From positions 1-33,154 of the forward strand of contig JAQXZE010000061.1 in assembly GCA_029227055.1 (NCBI GenBank): a stretch of 33,154 bases of DNA. The letters are read 5' to 3'. Under the pieces are notes generated by a model. The model saw only the letters and a list, made by a program, of their open reading frames with translations, did not search any database and was not told the origin of the DNA. Both the position numbers and the translations under genes were made by a program. The first letter of the stretch is position 1, and every line of letters begins with the position of its first letter. The DNA is from Oscillospiraceae bacterium. Its GTDB lineage: Bacteria > Bacillota > Clostridia > Oscillospirales > Acutalibacteraceae. Below, in pieces: positions 6,147-15,611 of this stretch.

Positions 6147-6183
6147 GTATGATGATGATGATAGATGTGTTTTGATTAAATTC

Positions 6184-6200
6184 AAGAAATCTAATTTCTT
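6184..6200. promoter_or_regulatory. Operator-like palindrome before the HTH-GlmM gene
   Basis: AAGAAAT-CTA-ATTTCTT, a perfect 7-bp inverted repeat with a 3-bp centre, lies directly before the AGGAGG at 6203-6208. XRE-family dimers bind sites of this size, so autorepression by the fused HTH is possible. It could equally form an RNA hairpin beside the ribosome site. Confidence 0.35.
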
Positions 6201-6213
6201 TCAGGAGGATATT

Positions 6214-7827
6214 ATGACAATAGGTGAAAAAATTACCCATTTAAGAAATGCTAAGGGAATATCGCAAGAAGCTTTAGCAGATAAGCTTTCGGTATCACGC
6301 CAATCTGTTTCAAAATGGGAAATGGACCAATCCCAGCCTCAGATTGATAAAATTTTACTTCTTTGCGAGATTTTCAACATATCCGCTAACGAGTTGCTGT
6401 ATGACAAAATATCAATTAACACAGCAAATACACCGATTAAAAACAAATATTTCGGTACCGACGGTTTTCGCGGTGAGGCAAACTTAAATCTTACCTCTAT
6501 GCAGGCATACAAGGTCGGTAGATTTTTGGGTTGGTACTACTCTTCAAAGCTTTCGGGCTGTAATCAAGCAGGATACAGACCTAAAATCGTAATCGGCAAG
6601 GACACACGCCGTTCAAGTTATATGCTCGAATATTCAATCGTTGCAGGTATTACCGCATCGGGTGCAGATGCATATATGCTCCATGTTACAACCACACCCA
6701 GCGTTTCGTTTGTCACCCGACAGGATGAATTTGATTGCGGTATTATGATAACTGCTTCCCACAATCCTTTTTATGATAACGGAATTAAGGTTATTAACAG
6801 ATACGGCGAAAAGCTTGACGACCATACAACCTCTCTTATAGAAGCATACATAGACGGCAACTTAGACCTTTTAGGAGTTCAGGGAGATGATTTACCTCTA
6901 GCCCACAGAGAGCGAATCGGATGCATTGTGGACTATGTTTCAGGCAGAAACAGATATGTAGGTTATCTGATTTCGGTTGCTTCAAATTCATACAAAAATT
7001 TGAGAATAGGTCTTGACTGTGCAAACGGCGCTTCTTGGATGATTGCAAAGGCTGTTTTTGATGCACTTGGTGCTCAAACTGTAGTAATCGGTGCCGAGCC
7101 TGACGGTCTTAATGTTAATAACGGTTGCGGCTCAACTCATATCGAAAAGCTTTGCGCACTTGTAAAAGAACATCATCTAGATGTCGGTTTTGCCTTTGAC
7201 GGTGACACCGACCGTTGTTTAGCTGTTGACGAAAAGGGTAATATCGTAGACGGTGACGGAATAATGTATATCCTTGCAAATCGCTTTAAATCACGAGGTA
7301 TGCTTAACGGAAATACCGTTGTAGCAACTGTTATGTCCAACAGCGGTTTCTTTGCATCACTAAAGAAAGCCGGAATTGAATGTGTACAAACTCAGGTTGG
7401 CGACCGTTTTGTTTATGAGGTTATGCAAAACAAGGATTACAGTCTTGGCGGTGAGCAATCAGGTCATATTATTTTAAAGAAGTACGCCACCACAGGTGAC
7501 GGACTTTTAACAGCCATTATGTTAGCCGAAGAAATGTGCGACCGCAAATCTGTTTTGAGCAAATTAGTTGAACCTGTAACGCTCTACCCTCAGCATCTCA
7601 TCAACCTTAGGGTTAAAGATAAGTCAGCTGTTATGAATGACGCCGAGGTTCAAAAAGAACTCAAAAAGGTTGAAAAGCTTATAAACGGAAACGGCAGAGC
7701 ACTTTTAAGACCCAGCGGTACTGAACCTGTTATCCGCGTAATGTTAGAATGTGAAACAATAGAGCTGTGCGAAGAATATGCAAATATGATTGCTTCGCTA
7801 ATTAGAGAAAGAGGCCATTGTGAATAA
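6214..7827 (+). CDS. XRE-family HTH domain fused to a GlmM-like phosphoglucosamine mutase
   Basis: A 537-aa fusion. Residues ~4-62 are a lambda-repressor-type HTH (GISQEALADKLSVSRQSVSK, then a typical PQIDKILLLCEIFNISANEL helix). After a short linker, residues 78-537 form a complete alpha-D-phosphohexomutase: KYFGTDGFRGEAN, active-site Ser182 in TASHNP, metal loop DGDTDR (329-334; the paralog has DGDADR), sugar loop GGEQSGH (412-418) and the phosphate-binding RPSGTEPVIRV end. The catalytic set looks intact, so it should convert GlcN-6-P to GlcN-1-P or be a sugar-phosphate-sensing regulator. The start is ATG 6214 with AGGAGG 5-10 nt upstream; an in-frame extension to 6118 has no Shine-Dalgarno. 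The next gene overlaps by 8 nt. A closely similar unfused glmM lies at 28239-29636. Confidence 0.9.
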   Translation: MTIGEKITHLRNAKGISQEALADKLSVSRQSVSKWEMDQSQPQIDKILLLCEIFNISANELLYDKISINTANTPIKNKYFGTDGFRGEANLNLTSMQAYKVGRFLGWYYSSKLSGCNQAGYRPKIVIGKDTRRSSYMLEYSIVAGITASGADAYMLHVTTTPSVSFVTRQDEFDCGIMITASHNPFYDNGIKVINRYGEKLDDHTTSLIEAYIDGNLDLLGVQGDDLPLAHRERIGCIVDYVSGRNRYVGYLISVASNSYKNLRIGLDCANGASWMIAKAVFDALGAQTVVIGAEPDGLNVNNGCGSTHIEKLCALVKEHHLDVGFAFDGDTDRCLAVDEKGNIVDGDGIMYILANRFKSRGMLNGNTVVATVMSNSGFFASLKKAGIECVQTQVGDRFVYEVMQNKDYSLGGEQSGHIILKKYATTGDGLLTAIMLAEEMCDRKSVLSKLVEPVTLYPQHLINLRVKDKSAVMNDAEVQKELKKVEKLINGNGRALLRPSGTEPVIRVMLECETIELCEEYANMIASLIRERGHCE

Positions 7828-8482
7828 AAAAATAAAAACCTGTGAGTTATACGAATGTAATGTTCCATATTTAAAGGATTTATTTGAAAGCTCTCGATAC
7901 CCTTGGGAAATGCTTCCTAAAATTAAATCCTTAATACTTGAGCTTATAGAAAAAGGAATACCCGACTTTACCGAGCTCAAACCCGGTGTACTTGTGGGCA
8001 AGGATGTGAAAATCGCCGATTTTGTAACGATTGAAGCTCCTGCAATTATTGGTCACCGCACCGAAATTCGTCCCGGCGCATATATTCGAGGAAATGTTAT
8101 TACAGGCTCTGACTGTGTAATGGGAAATTCGAGTGAATTTAAAAATTGCATTTTATTAGACAGAGTCCAAGTGCCTCATTACAATTATGTAGGAGACTCT
8201 GTTTTAGGAAACAAAGCCCACATGGGTGCCGGTTCTATTTGTTCAAATCTTAAATCAGACGGCAAAGCCGTTGTTATTCACGCCGACGAAAAAATTGATA
8301 CAGGACTTCGTAAAATCGGCGGTATTTTGGCAGACGGTGCAGATGTAGGCTGCGGCTGTGTAATAAATCCCGGTACTGTAATCGGCAAAAACACATCGGT
8401 TTATCCCTTGACCGCCCTGCGAGGCGTTTATCCTGAAAACTGTATTGTAAAATCACAAAACAATGTTGTATTAAGAAAATAA
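7820..8482 (+). CDS. Left-handed beta-helix acyltransferase, GlmU C-terminal-like
   Basis: A 220-aa protein of the kind annotated as UDP-GlcNAc pyrophosphorylase-related. After a ~50-residue helical N-terminus come hexapeptide repeats typical of left-handed beta-helices (VLVGKDVKIADFVTIEAPAI, IIGHRTEIRPGAYIRGNVI) and, near 125-145, HYNYVGDSVLGNKAHMGAGS, which resembles the GlmU acetyltransferase site. The N-terminal nucleotidyltransferase domain of GlmU is absent. GlmU's matching activity acetylates GlcN-1-P, the product of GlmM, so pairing with the overlapping upstream mutase is sensible. It starts at GTG 7820 after AGAGG, overlapping the upstream stop by 8 nt. Substrate is inferred. Confidence 0.82.
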   Translation: MNKKIKTCELYECNVPYLKDLFESSRYPWEMLPKIKSLILELIEKGIPDFTELKPGVLVGKDVKIADFVTIEAPAIIGHRTEIRPGAYIRGNVITGSDCVMGNSSEFKNCILLDRVQVPHYNYVGDSVLGNKAHMGAGSICSNLKSDGKAVVIHADEKIDTGLRKIGGILADGADVGCGCVINPGTVIGKNTSVYPLTALRGVYPENCIVKSQNNVVLRK

Positions 8483-8500
8483 AAGAATATTATGGACACA

Positions 8501-8535
8501 AAAAAAGATGTGAGAAATTTTCTCACATCTTTTTT
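8501..8535. terminator. Bidirectional terminator
   Basis: Perfect arms 8501-8517 and 8519-8535 (core GATGTGAGA/TCTCACATC) flanked by A6 and T6+. It separates the converging acyltransferase gene and the penicillin-binding protein gene. Confidence 0.92.
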
Positions 8536-8536
8536 A

Positions 8537-10819
8537 TTATTGGTTTGCAGATAAAGTTTCAGAAGAACTGCCGTCTGAACTAGTGTCACCACCGTCACCG
8601 CCAGGAGTTTGTGAAGGAGTAGAAGTATCTTCACTCGGATTACTTGGAGTGGTAGTAGTGCTGTCGTCAGGTTCTGACGGTGTAGAACTTTCCGACGACG
8701 AGGGTTTTGAGCTCGATACAGGTTTTGAAGAGGAAGAAGAGCCTGAAGATGACGATGAGGATTCTGTTTTATGAATTCCGTCACAGGTTTCAAGCTTTAT
8801 ACCCTCAACATAAATTCCTTTTTCCTTCCAATAGCACTTTTTACCCGCTATCTTCCCTGTATAATGACAATATTCTTTCTCTACTATATCATCAGAAAAT
8901 TCAAATTCCTTGATTTCGAGGTCTTTATGTACCTCCTTCATAACAGTACGCCAAACGGTTGCAGCCGCAGCCTGATTCCAAACGGTTTGAGGGGTATCAA
9001 AGCCGTACCAAACCGAGCCTACATAATAAGGTGTACCTGCTACCATCCACAAGTCGTTAGATTCACTTGAAGTACCGGTTTTTGCATAAGCCTTCATTTT
9101 ACTATAGCTTGCAATACCTCTACCTGTACCGCTCCAACCGTAAACAACCTTTTGAAGAAGATTGTTCATAACAGTAGCAGTACCGAGCTTTATTGCTTGA
9201 TTGTTTCTGCCATCCTGTAGCACTATTTCGTTATTTGGGCCTACAATTTTATAATAGGTAACGGGATTATAATACTTTCCTCCGTTGCCGAAAATTGCAT
9301 AGGCTGCTGCAGATTCGGTAGTAGTAATACCGTAAGAACAACCGCCGATAGCTAAAGATGCTAGGTTTTTATCGGCCTCGGTAAGATATTTAAAATTAAG
9401 CTTTTCGGTTAAAAACTTGAATGATTCTTTAACCCCGAGTTCCTTTACAATTTTACAGGGAATTGTATTAGCAGAACGCTCGAGTGCTTTTGATACACTC
9501 ATATTGCCTGCATAATAACCGTACCACTCTCGAGGACCGTCTTTACCGTCAGGATAATACTTTTCAAGGGGAGAATCCTCATAAACCGAAGAATATGTTG
9601 TAATTCCCTTATCAATAGCAGGAGCATAGGCACCCAATGGCTTCATTGTAGATCCGGGTTGCCTTGGGGAATGCATTGCCCTATTAAGTCCTCTGTTTAC
9701 TGTCTTTTCCCCTACTCCGCCAACTATTCCTACAATATGACCTTTATAGTCCATTATAGTCATAGCTGACTGTACTTTTTCTCCCGTTTTATACGACTTC
9801 TGAGAGAAATATCGGTTTGTCTCGTTATAAACCTCTTCCATCTTAGACTGAATGGATAAATCAACCGTTGAATAAATTTTATATCCACCGTTATAAAGCA
9901 TTGAGGACGCAGTTTCCTTACTGCAAGAATATTTTTCACTCAAATCCTCTATAACATTATCAATAACTGTATCAACAAAATAACTGTTTATTGGCGCTTC
10001 CAATTCTTTGCGCTGTGAATCGTCAACTACTATATCTTCTAGGGCTGTATTATAATATTCTTCATAGGAAATTTTTTCGCACTCATACATTTTTTTGAGA
10101 ACCGTAACCCTGCGCTCTCTGTTGCCCTCAGGCTTATCCTCGGGGTTATATGCCGACGGATTTTTGGTTATAGCGGCAATAGCTGCACACTCTACAAGGC
10201 TAAGTTCACTTACATCCTTATTAAAATAGTAATTTGCCGCAACCTGTACTCCGCAAATTCCGTTTCCGAGAGATATGGTGTTAAGATATGCTTCTAAAAT
10301 TTGCTCTTTTGAGAGAGCTTTTTCTAAAATAAGAGCTCTTACAATTTCGCGCGCCTTTCTTGTGGCATTCTGCTCTTTATCTTTAGTTATGTTTTTGATT
10401 AACTGCTGAGTAATAGTTGAGCCACCCTGATTAGAGGAATAAAAGCCTAAAAACTGATTTAAAAATGCAGAAGTTGTACGCTTCCAGTCAACACCTACAT
10501 GGGAATAATAACGCTCATCTTCAATAGAAATAAAGGCATCAATCAGAGTTTGCGGAATTTTATCAAGACCTACCCAAATACGATTTTCCTCGCCGTGAAG
10601 ACGCTGATACTCTTCCCAATCACCCTTTTCATTTCTAACATAAATGATAGAGGTCTGATTAATTTCAAGATTTTCTATGTTTTTTACTATATCCTTATAG
10701 CCGAAAAAGTCCACTCCGCCTGCTTTTTTATCTGCATTTGCACCTACTAGAAGTGCGACAGAAGACAGAATTATCAAAACAGATAAAACCAGAGCTGTAA
10801 CCTTTATAATTTTTTCCAC
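8537..10819 (-). CDS. Class A penicillin-binding protein (glycosyltransferase/transpeptidase)
   Basis: Bifunctional peptidoglycan synthase of the PBP1A family, 760 aa. Transmembrane anchor ~6-27; GT51 domain ~70-245 with EDERYYSHVG (catalytic Glu100) and GGSTITQQL (132-140); transpeptidase ~340-640 with SxxK Ser390-Lys393 (PGSTMKP), SxN Ser449-Asn451 and KTG 580-582. The last ~75 residues are a Ser/Thr/Pro-rich low-complexity tail predicted outside the cell. Translation starts at GTG 10819 with an AGAGGTG Shine-Dalgarno. It is monocistronic, with a promoter at 10875-10903 and a shared terminator at 8501-8535. Confidence 0.96.
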   Translation of the reverse strand: MEKIIKVTALVLSVLIILSSVALLVGANADKKAGGVDFFGYKDIVKNIENLEINQTSIIYVRNEKGDWEEYQRLHGEENRIWVGLDKIPQTLIDAFISIEDERYYSHVGVDWKRTTSAFLNQFLGFYSSNQGGSTITQQLIKNITKDKEQNATRKAREIVRALILEKALSKEQILEAYLNTISLGNGICGVQVAANYYFNKDVSELSLVECAAIAAITKNPSAYNPEDKPEGNRERRVTVLKKMYECEKISYEEYYNTALEDIVVDDSQRKELEAPINSYFVDTVIDNVIEDLSEKYSCSKETASSMLYNGGYKIYSTVDLSIQSKMEEVYNETNRYFSQKSYKTGEKVQSAMTIMDYKGHIVGIVGGVGEKTVNRGLNRAMHSPRQPGSTMKPLGAYAPAIDKGITTYSSVYEDSPLEKYYPDGKDGPREWYGYYAGNMSVSKALERSANTIPCKIVKELGVKESFKFLTEKLNFKYLTEADKNLASLAIGGCSYGITTTESAAAYAIFGNGGKYYNPVTYYKIVGPNNEIVLQDGRNNQAIKLGTATVMNNLLQKVVYGWSGTGRGIASYSKMKAYAKTGTSSESNDLWMVAGTPYYVGSVWYGFDTPQTVWNQAAAATVWRTVMKEVHKDLEIKEFEFSDDIVEKEYCHYTGKIAGKKCYWKEKGIYVEGIKLETCDGIHKTESSSSSSGSSSSSKPVSSSKPSSSESSTPSEPDDSTTTTPSNPSEDTSTPSQTPGGDGGDTSSDGSSSETLSANQ

Positions 10820-10874
10820 TAAAACAACACCTCTTTTAGATGAAAAAATTTAAAATTTATCCAAATCTTATGGT

Positions 10875-10903
10875 ATTATAACACTTTTTTTACAATTTGG
10901 CAA
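10875..10903 (-). promoter_or_regulatory. Sigma-A promoter of the penicillin-binding protein gene
   Basis: Minus strand: TTGCCA (10898-10903), 17-bp spacer, perfect TATAAT (10875-10880). Transcription would start about 50 nt before GTG 10819. Confidence 0.8.
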
Positions 10904-10989
10904 ATTTATTTTATTTATTCACAGTTTTGTTATATTTTGGGAATATAATAATGCTATATGAATGATAAATTAAATTCGGAGGAAATTCA

Positions 10990-13602
10990 ATGCTAAAGCT
11001 TAACGGTATAAAAAAAGATTATCCTGTAGGTGACGATAAGGTAGAGGCGTTACGGGGGATAGACTTAGAATTCAGAAAAAATGAATTCGTATCTATCCTC
11101 GGCCACTCGGGTTGTGGTAAGACCACCCTTTTAAATATTGTAGGCGGTCTTGACCACTATACAGAGGGCGACCTTATAATAAACGGTAAATCTACAAAGC
11201 AGTTTAAGGATGCCGATTGGGACACCTACCGCAATCATACAATAGGCTTCGTTTTTCAAAGCTATAATCTTATACCGCATCAAAGCGTGCTTTCAAATGT
11301 TGAATTAGCCCTAACCCTATCGGGCGTTTCAAGAGCAGAACGAAGAAACCGTGCTCGTCAGGCACTCGAAAAGGTGGGTTTAGGCGACCAGTTAAGCAAG
11401 AAGCCCAATCAGTTATCGGGCGGTCAGATGCAGAGAGTAGCGATAGCCCGCGCTCTTGTTAACAACCCTGATGTTTTGCTTGCAGACGAACCCACAGGCG
11501 CGCTTGACAGTGAAACAAGTGTTCAGATAATGGCGCTTTTAAAGGAAATTGCCAAAGATAAGCTTGTTATTATGGTAACCCATAATCCCGACCTTGCAAA
11601 CGAATATTCAACCCGTATAATAAAGTTGCTTGACGGTAAAGTTACAGACGACACCAACCCCTATAACAGCGAGAGCGAGGAAGTAGACAGCAAAACCTTT
11701 AAAAAGCATACTTCAATGTCCTTCTTTACTGCCCTTTCCCTATCCTTAAACAATCTGCTTACTAAAAAAGGAAGAACACTTTTAACTGCATTTGCAGGTT
11801 CTATCGGAATTATCGGAATAGCGCTTATATTATCCCTTTCAAACGGTGTTTCTGCGTATATCGAGAGTGTTGAAGAGGATACTCTTTCAAGTTATCCCAT
11901 TTTAATTGAGCAGACAGCAACCGATATAAGCGACCTTACAAACACTCTTATGGATAAAAACGACCAAGATAATGAGCGTGACCCGAATAAAATTTATTCA
12001 AGCAACATTATGGGCGATATGATGACCACCATGGTAAACGGTGCTACCGCTAACGACCTTAAGGCCTTTAAGGAATATATTGAAAAAAATCCCGAAAAAT
12101 TAAAAGACTATACAAGCGATATAAAATATTCCTATTCCACCACTATGAACATTTATACCGAGGACGGAATAAGGGTAAATCCGAGCGAAGTGTTTGAAAA
12201 ATTAGGTTTTACTTCAGGTTCTGAACAAAACGGCGGTATGCAGATGGGAATTGGCGTACAAAACGCTGAAGTTTGGCAAGAGCTTATTGACAACGAAAAA
12301 TTGATAAGCGAGCAATATGAAGTAATTGCAGGCCGTATGCCGAAATCCTACAATGAAATTGTACTCATTGTTGACGATAAAAATCAGGTCAGCGACTACA
12401 CCCTTTATACCTTAGGACTTCTCGACTCAAACGAGCTTACAAAACAAATGGAAGCCGCAATGAAGGGTGAAAAGTTAGAAACGCCAAAAACTCACAGCTA
12501 CACCTATGATGAGCTGCTTGACCTTTCCTTTAAGCTTCTTATAAACACAGATTATTTTGCAAAGAATAAAAACGGCACTTGGGAAAACAAAAGCGATGAT
12601 AAGTTATATATGCTAGAAACCCTGAAAAAATCCGAAACACTCGACCTTGTCGGAATTTTAAGAGCTAACAGCGAGTCAGCTATTAGCGGAGCTAGCGGCA
12701 CAGTAGGATATATGAGCGGTCTTATGACCCATCTTATAAACAAAGTAAACGAGAGTGAAATTGTAAAGCTTCAAAAGAAAGACGATAAAACCGATATATT
12801 CACAGGTCTGCCCTTTAAAACCGAAGATGATGAATTCACATTTAAAGACCTTGAAAATTACATTGCAACACTTCCTGCCGCTCAGCAACAACAGTTTAAC
12901 GGATATATAATGGGTATGCGTCAAAACGGAATGACCGAGAGCCAAATTCTCGCTCAGTTCTCAGACTATCTTGAAAAAACAAAGAGTAGCTCAACCTATG
13001 AAAAGAATTTGAAAATTCTAGGCGTTTCAGACCTTGAGGTACCCTCTGCAATAAAAATATTCTCTAAGGATTTTGAATCCAAAGAAATTATAAGCGAAGC
13101 CATAAAGGAATATAACAGAGGTGTTGAGGAAAGTCAGGAAATTACCTATACCGATTATATAGGTCTTATGCTTTCATCGGTTACTACAATAATCAACGCT
13201 ATAAGTTATATTCTTATCGCCTTTGTAAGTATTTCGCTCGTTGTTTCCTCTATAATGATAGGAATTATAACCTATATTTCTGTTTTAGAGCGCACAAAGG
13301 AAATCGGCATTTTAAGAGCTATAGGTGCTTCAAAGAAAGATATTTCTAGAGTATTTAATGCCGAAACACTCATAGTAGGTTTTGTAGCGGGTGCTATGGG
13401 AATTCTCGTAACTGCACTACTCTTAATCCCCATAAACTCTATAATTGCCGCTATCACGGAAATAGAGGGTCTTGCCGTATTGCCTAGCGTTGCGGCAGGT
13501 GTTCTTGTAGCAATAAGTATGATTTTAACATTTATTGCAGGTCTGTTCCCCTCAAAGATAGCCGCCCGAAAAGACCCCGTTACAGCACTTAGAACTGAAT
13601 AA
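10990..13602 (+). CDS. ABC transporter, ATPase fused to FtsX/MacB-type permease
   Basis: An 870-aa fusion. Residues 1-220 are an ABC ATPase of the LolD/MacB type: Walker A GHSGCGKT (38-45), signature LSGGQ (142-146), Walker B DVLLADEP (161-168), H-loop His198. Then come a transmembrane helix at ~264-284, a ~420-residue extracytoplasmic region rich in charged residues, and three C-terminal helices (about 710-745, 790-820, 830-855) of the FtsX fold, including the SVLERTKEIGILRAIGASKK motif. This topology is that of mechanotransmission exporters; in Firmicutes relatives serve peptide or antimicrobial resistance or cell-envelope signalling. Substrate unknown. The start ATG 10990 has GGAGG upstream. 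No two-component genes lie beside it. Single gene, ending at a bidirectional terminator. Confidence 0.93.
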   Translation: MLKLNGIKKDYPVGDDKVEALRGIDLEFRKNEFVSILGHSGCGKTTLLNIVGGLDHYTEGDLIINGKSTKQFKDADWDTYRNHTIGFVFQSYNLIPHQSVLSNVELALTLSGVSRAERRNRARQALEKVGLGDQLSKKPNQLSGGQMQRVAIARALVNNPDVLLADEPTGALDSETSVQIMALLKEIAKDKLVIMVTHNPDLANEYSTRIIKLLDGKVTDDTNPYNSESEEVDSKTFKKHTSMSFFTALSLSLNNLLTKKGRTLLTAFAGSIGIIGIALILSLSNGVSAYIESVEEDTLSSYPILIEQTATDISDLTNTLMDKNDQDNERDPNKIYSSNIMGDMMTTMVNGATANDLKAFKEYIEKNPEKLKDYTSDIKYSYSTTMNIYTEDGIRVNPSEVFEKLGFTSGSEQNGGMQMGIGVQNAEVWQELIDNEKLISEQYEVIAGRMPKSYNEIVLIVDDKNQVSDYTLYTLGLLDSNELTKQMEAAMKGEKLETPKTHSYTYDELLDLSFKLLINTDYFAKNKNGTWENKSDDKLYMLETLKKSETLDLVGILRANSESAISGASGTVGYMSGLMTHLINKVNESEIVKLQKKDDKTDIFTGLPFKTEDDEFTFKDLENYIATLPAAQQQQFNGYIMGMRQNGMTESQILAQFSDYLEKTKSSSTYEKNLKILGVSDLEVPSAIKIFSKDFESKEIISEAIKEYNRGVEESQEITYTDYIGLMLSSVTTIINAISYILIAFVSISLVVSSIMIGIITYISVLERTKEIGILRAIGASKKDISRVFNAETLIVGFVAGAMGILVTALLLIPINSIIAAITEIEGLAVLPSVAAGVLVAISMILTFIAGLFPSKIAARKDPVTALRTE

Positions 13603-13605
13603 GCC

Positions 13606-13639
13606 AAAATCCCGTATTGCATTTGCAATACGGGATTTT
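13606..13639. terminator. Bidirectional terminator
   Basis: Perfect 16-bp arms (13606-13621, 13624-13639) with core ATCCCGTATTGCA, followed by a long T-run on the plus strand and AAAA/TTTT on the minus. It separates the converging ABC transporter and YgiQ genes. Confidence 0.93.
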
Positions 13640-13640
13640 T

Positions 13641-15530
13641 TTATTTTTTCTTAGGCTTATGCACATTTCTGATTGTCTTTTTGCGTTTTGCGGTATTCTT
13701 GCCGCCTTGTGCCTTAGAATTATTTAAAGCGGTTTTTTCGGGGGCTGCAAGACATCTTTTGCCTATACCTATCAAATCGGTTCTACCTGCTTTTTTAAGA
13801 GCTGATAAAACAATCTTTCGGTTTTCGGGTTTATAGTACTGCAAAAGCGCCCTCTGTTCTGCCTTCTCTTTAGGCGTTCTCGGGACATATACCTTTTCCA
13901 TAGTAATTGGGTCATATCCCGTATAGAACATACAAGTAGAAACTGTACCGGGGGTAGGATAAAAATCCTGTACCTGTTCGGGATGAAGTCCCTCTTTTTT
14001 AAGGAATAAAGATAGCTCTATTGCATCATTTAAGGTGCTACCCGGATGTGACGACATAAGATATGGCACCAAAAACTGTTTTTTACCCGCCCTTTCGGTA
14101 AGAGCATAAAAGCGGTCCTTGAATTTTTCATAAACATCAAAGGTGGGCTTGCCCATTCGCTTTAATACATTTGCAGAACAGTGTTCGGGCGCCACCTTTA
14201 GCTGACCGCTTACATGATGCTCCACAAGTTCACTGAAAAACTCCTCATTTTTATCAGCAATAAGGTAATCAAAGCGTATTCCAGAACGAACAAATACCTT
14301 TTTAACCTTAGGGAGTTTTCTAAGAGAACGAAGAAGCTCTAAATAATCGCTGTGGTCAACCTCGACTGCCTTGCACATTTTGGGCGCCAAGCATTTTTTA
14401 TCGGCGCAAAGTCCTTTTTTAAGCTGTGCCTTGCAAGAGGGGGCTCTGAAATTAGCGGTAGGACCGCCGACATCGTGAATATATCCCTTAAAATCATCCA
14501 TTTCGGTGATTTTTTTAGCTTCCTCAATTACAGAATTGTGGCTTCTACAGGAAATCTGTCTGCCCTGATGAAAGGCAAGCGAGCAGAAATTACAAGCCCC
14601 AAAACAGCCTCTGTTATGTATTATCGAAAATTTTACCTCTTCAATTCCGGGAACACCGCCGAGTGACTTATATGACGGATGGTAGTCTCTCATAAAGGGC
14701 AAAGAATACACCTTATCCATTTCCTCGGTATTAAGGGGCGGCATCGGCGGATTTTGAACTAAAATCTTATCGCCATGACGCTGAATAACCCGTCTGCCTC
14801 TAACGGCATCCTGCTCTTCTGACTGTATACGAGTAGCCTCGGCATATTTGATTTTGCCCTGTTCATCAGGTACAGATACCGCTTCAAAGGACGGACATTC
14901 TCTTGCAGAAGCAGGGATATAATCGGTTGTTTTTACCGCATAGCAGGTGCCCAAAATATCGGTAAGCTCGGATATTTTCTCGCCGCTATTTAATCTATCG
15001 GCTATCTCTACGATATGCTTTTCACCCATACCGTACATTAAAATATCAGCACCGCTATCTATAAGCACAGAGGGGCGAACCTTATCGTCCCAATAATCGT
15101 AATGGGCAAAGCGGCGAAGAGATGCTTCAAGTCCGCCTATTGCTATCGGCACATCACCGAAAATTCTGCGAACGGCTTTTGTATAGACTATAACCGCTCT
15201 GTCGGGGCGGTTTCCGCTTTTGCCGCCCGCTGTATATGCGTCATCACTTCTTCGCTTTTTAGCGGCGGTATAGTGAGCTACCATTGAATCTATATTTCCG
15301 CCGTTTATTAAAAATGCAAGTCGGGGTTTTTTAAATCGCTTATAATCCTCGTCGCTTCTAGGTTGCGGAATTATCGCTACTCTATACCCTGCCGCCTCTA
15401 AAACTCTTGATATGATAGCCGTGCCAAAGCTTGGGTGGTCTACATACGAGTCGCCCGTTACTATAACGAAATCGACATAATCCCACCCTCTATCTTGGGC
15501 TTCCTCTGCAGTTATCGGTAAAAACGGCAT
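13641..15530 (-). CDS. YgiQ-family radical SAM protein
   Basis: A 629-aa protein of the YgiQ family, whose reaction is not established. Its N-terminus [20 protein letters not shown] and [13 protein letters not shown] are the family hallmarks. The radical SAM cluster motif CFGACNFC (CxxxCxxC) is at Cys309, Cys313 and Cys316, followed by the TIM-barrel and a Lys/Arg-rich tail of ~40 residues. The frame is open to 15557, but ATG 15530 has GAGGTG spaced correctly and begins the conserved sequence, so it is chosen. It is divergent from the M50 protease gene and converges on the transporter terminator. Confidence 0.93.
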   Translation of the reverse strand: MPFLPITAEEAQDRGWDYVDFVIVTGDSYVDHPSFGTAIISRVLEAAGYRVAIIPQPRSDEDYKRFKKPRLAFLINGGNIDSMVAHYTAAKKRRSDDAYTAGGKSGNRPDRAVIVYTKAVRRIFGDVPIAIGGLEASLRRFAHYDYWDDKVRPSVLIDSGADILMYGMGEKHIVEIADRLNSGEKISELTDILGTCYAVKTTDYIPASARECPSFEAVSVPDEQGKIKYAEATRIQSEEQDAVRGRRVIQRHGDKILVQNPPMPPLNTEEMDKVYSLPFMRDYHPSYKSLGGVPGIEEVKFSIIHNRGCFGACNFCSLAFHQGRQISCRSHNSVIEEAKKITEMDDFKGYIHDVGGPTANFRAPSCKAQLKKGLCADKKCLAPKMCKAVEVDHSDYLELLRSLRKLPKVKKVFVRSGIRFDYLIADKNEEFFSELVEHHVSGQLKVAPEHCSANVLKRMGKPTFDVYEKFKDRFYALTERAGKKQFLVPYLMSSHPGSTLNDAIELSLFLKKEGLHPEQVQDFYPTPGTVSTCMFYTGYDPITMEKVYVPRTPKEKAEQRALLQYYKPENRKIVLSALKKAGRTDLIGIGKRCLAAPEKTALNNSKAQGGKNTAKRKKTIRNVHKPKKK

Positions 15531-15611
15531 AAATACACCTCTTAAAGTAATATACATTTAATATACCATAACACCGCTTAATATACAAGCCAAAAGAGGA
15601 CGGATAATTAT

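Noticed and set aside
6147-6162. TGATGATGATGAT microsatellite as a phase-variable switch
   Set aside because: Only about four trinucleotide units, upstream of the ribosome site and not in a spacer clearly tied to the promoter boxes.
6118-6213. N-terminal extension of the HTH-GlmM protein
   Set aside because: No ribosome site; the extension overlaps the likely promoter and the palindrome.
8583-8774. Plus-strand open frame antisense to the penicillin-binding protein tail
   Set aside because: It is the complement of a Ser/Thr-repeat coding region, which creates long open frames without ribosome sites.
15555-15585. Sigma-E-like boxes before the SpoIVFB-like gene
   Set aside because: TAATATA and CATAACAC are present, but spacing is short (12) and the -10 match poor; too weak to annotate.
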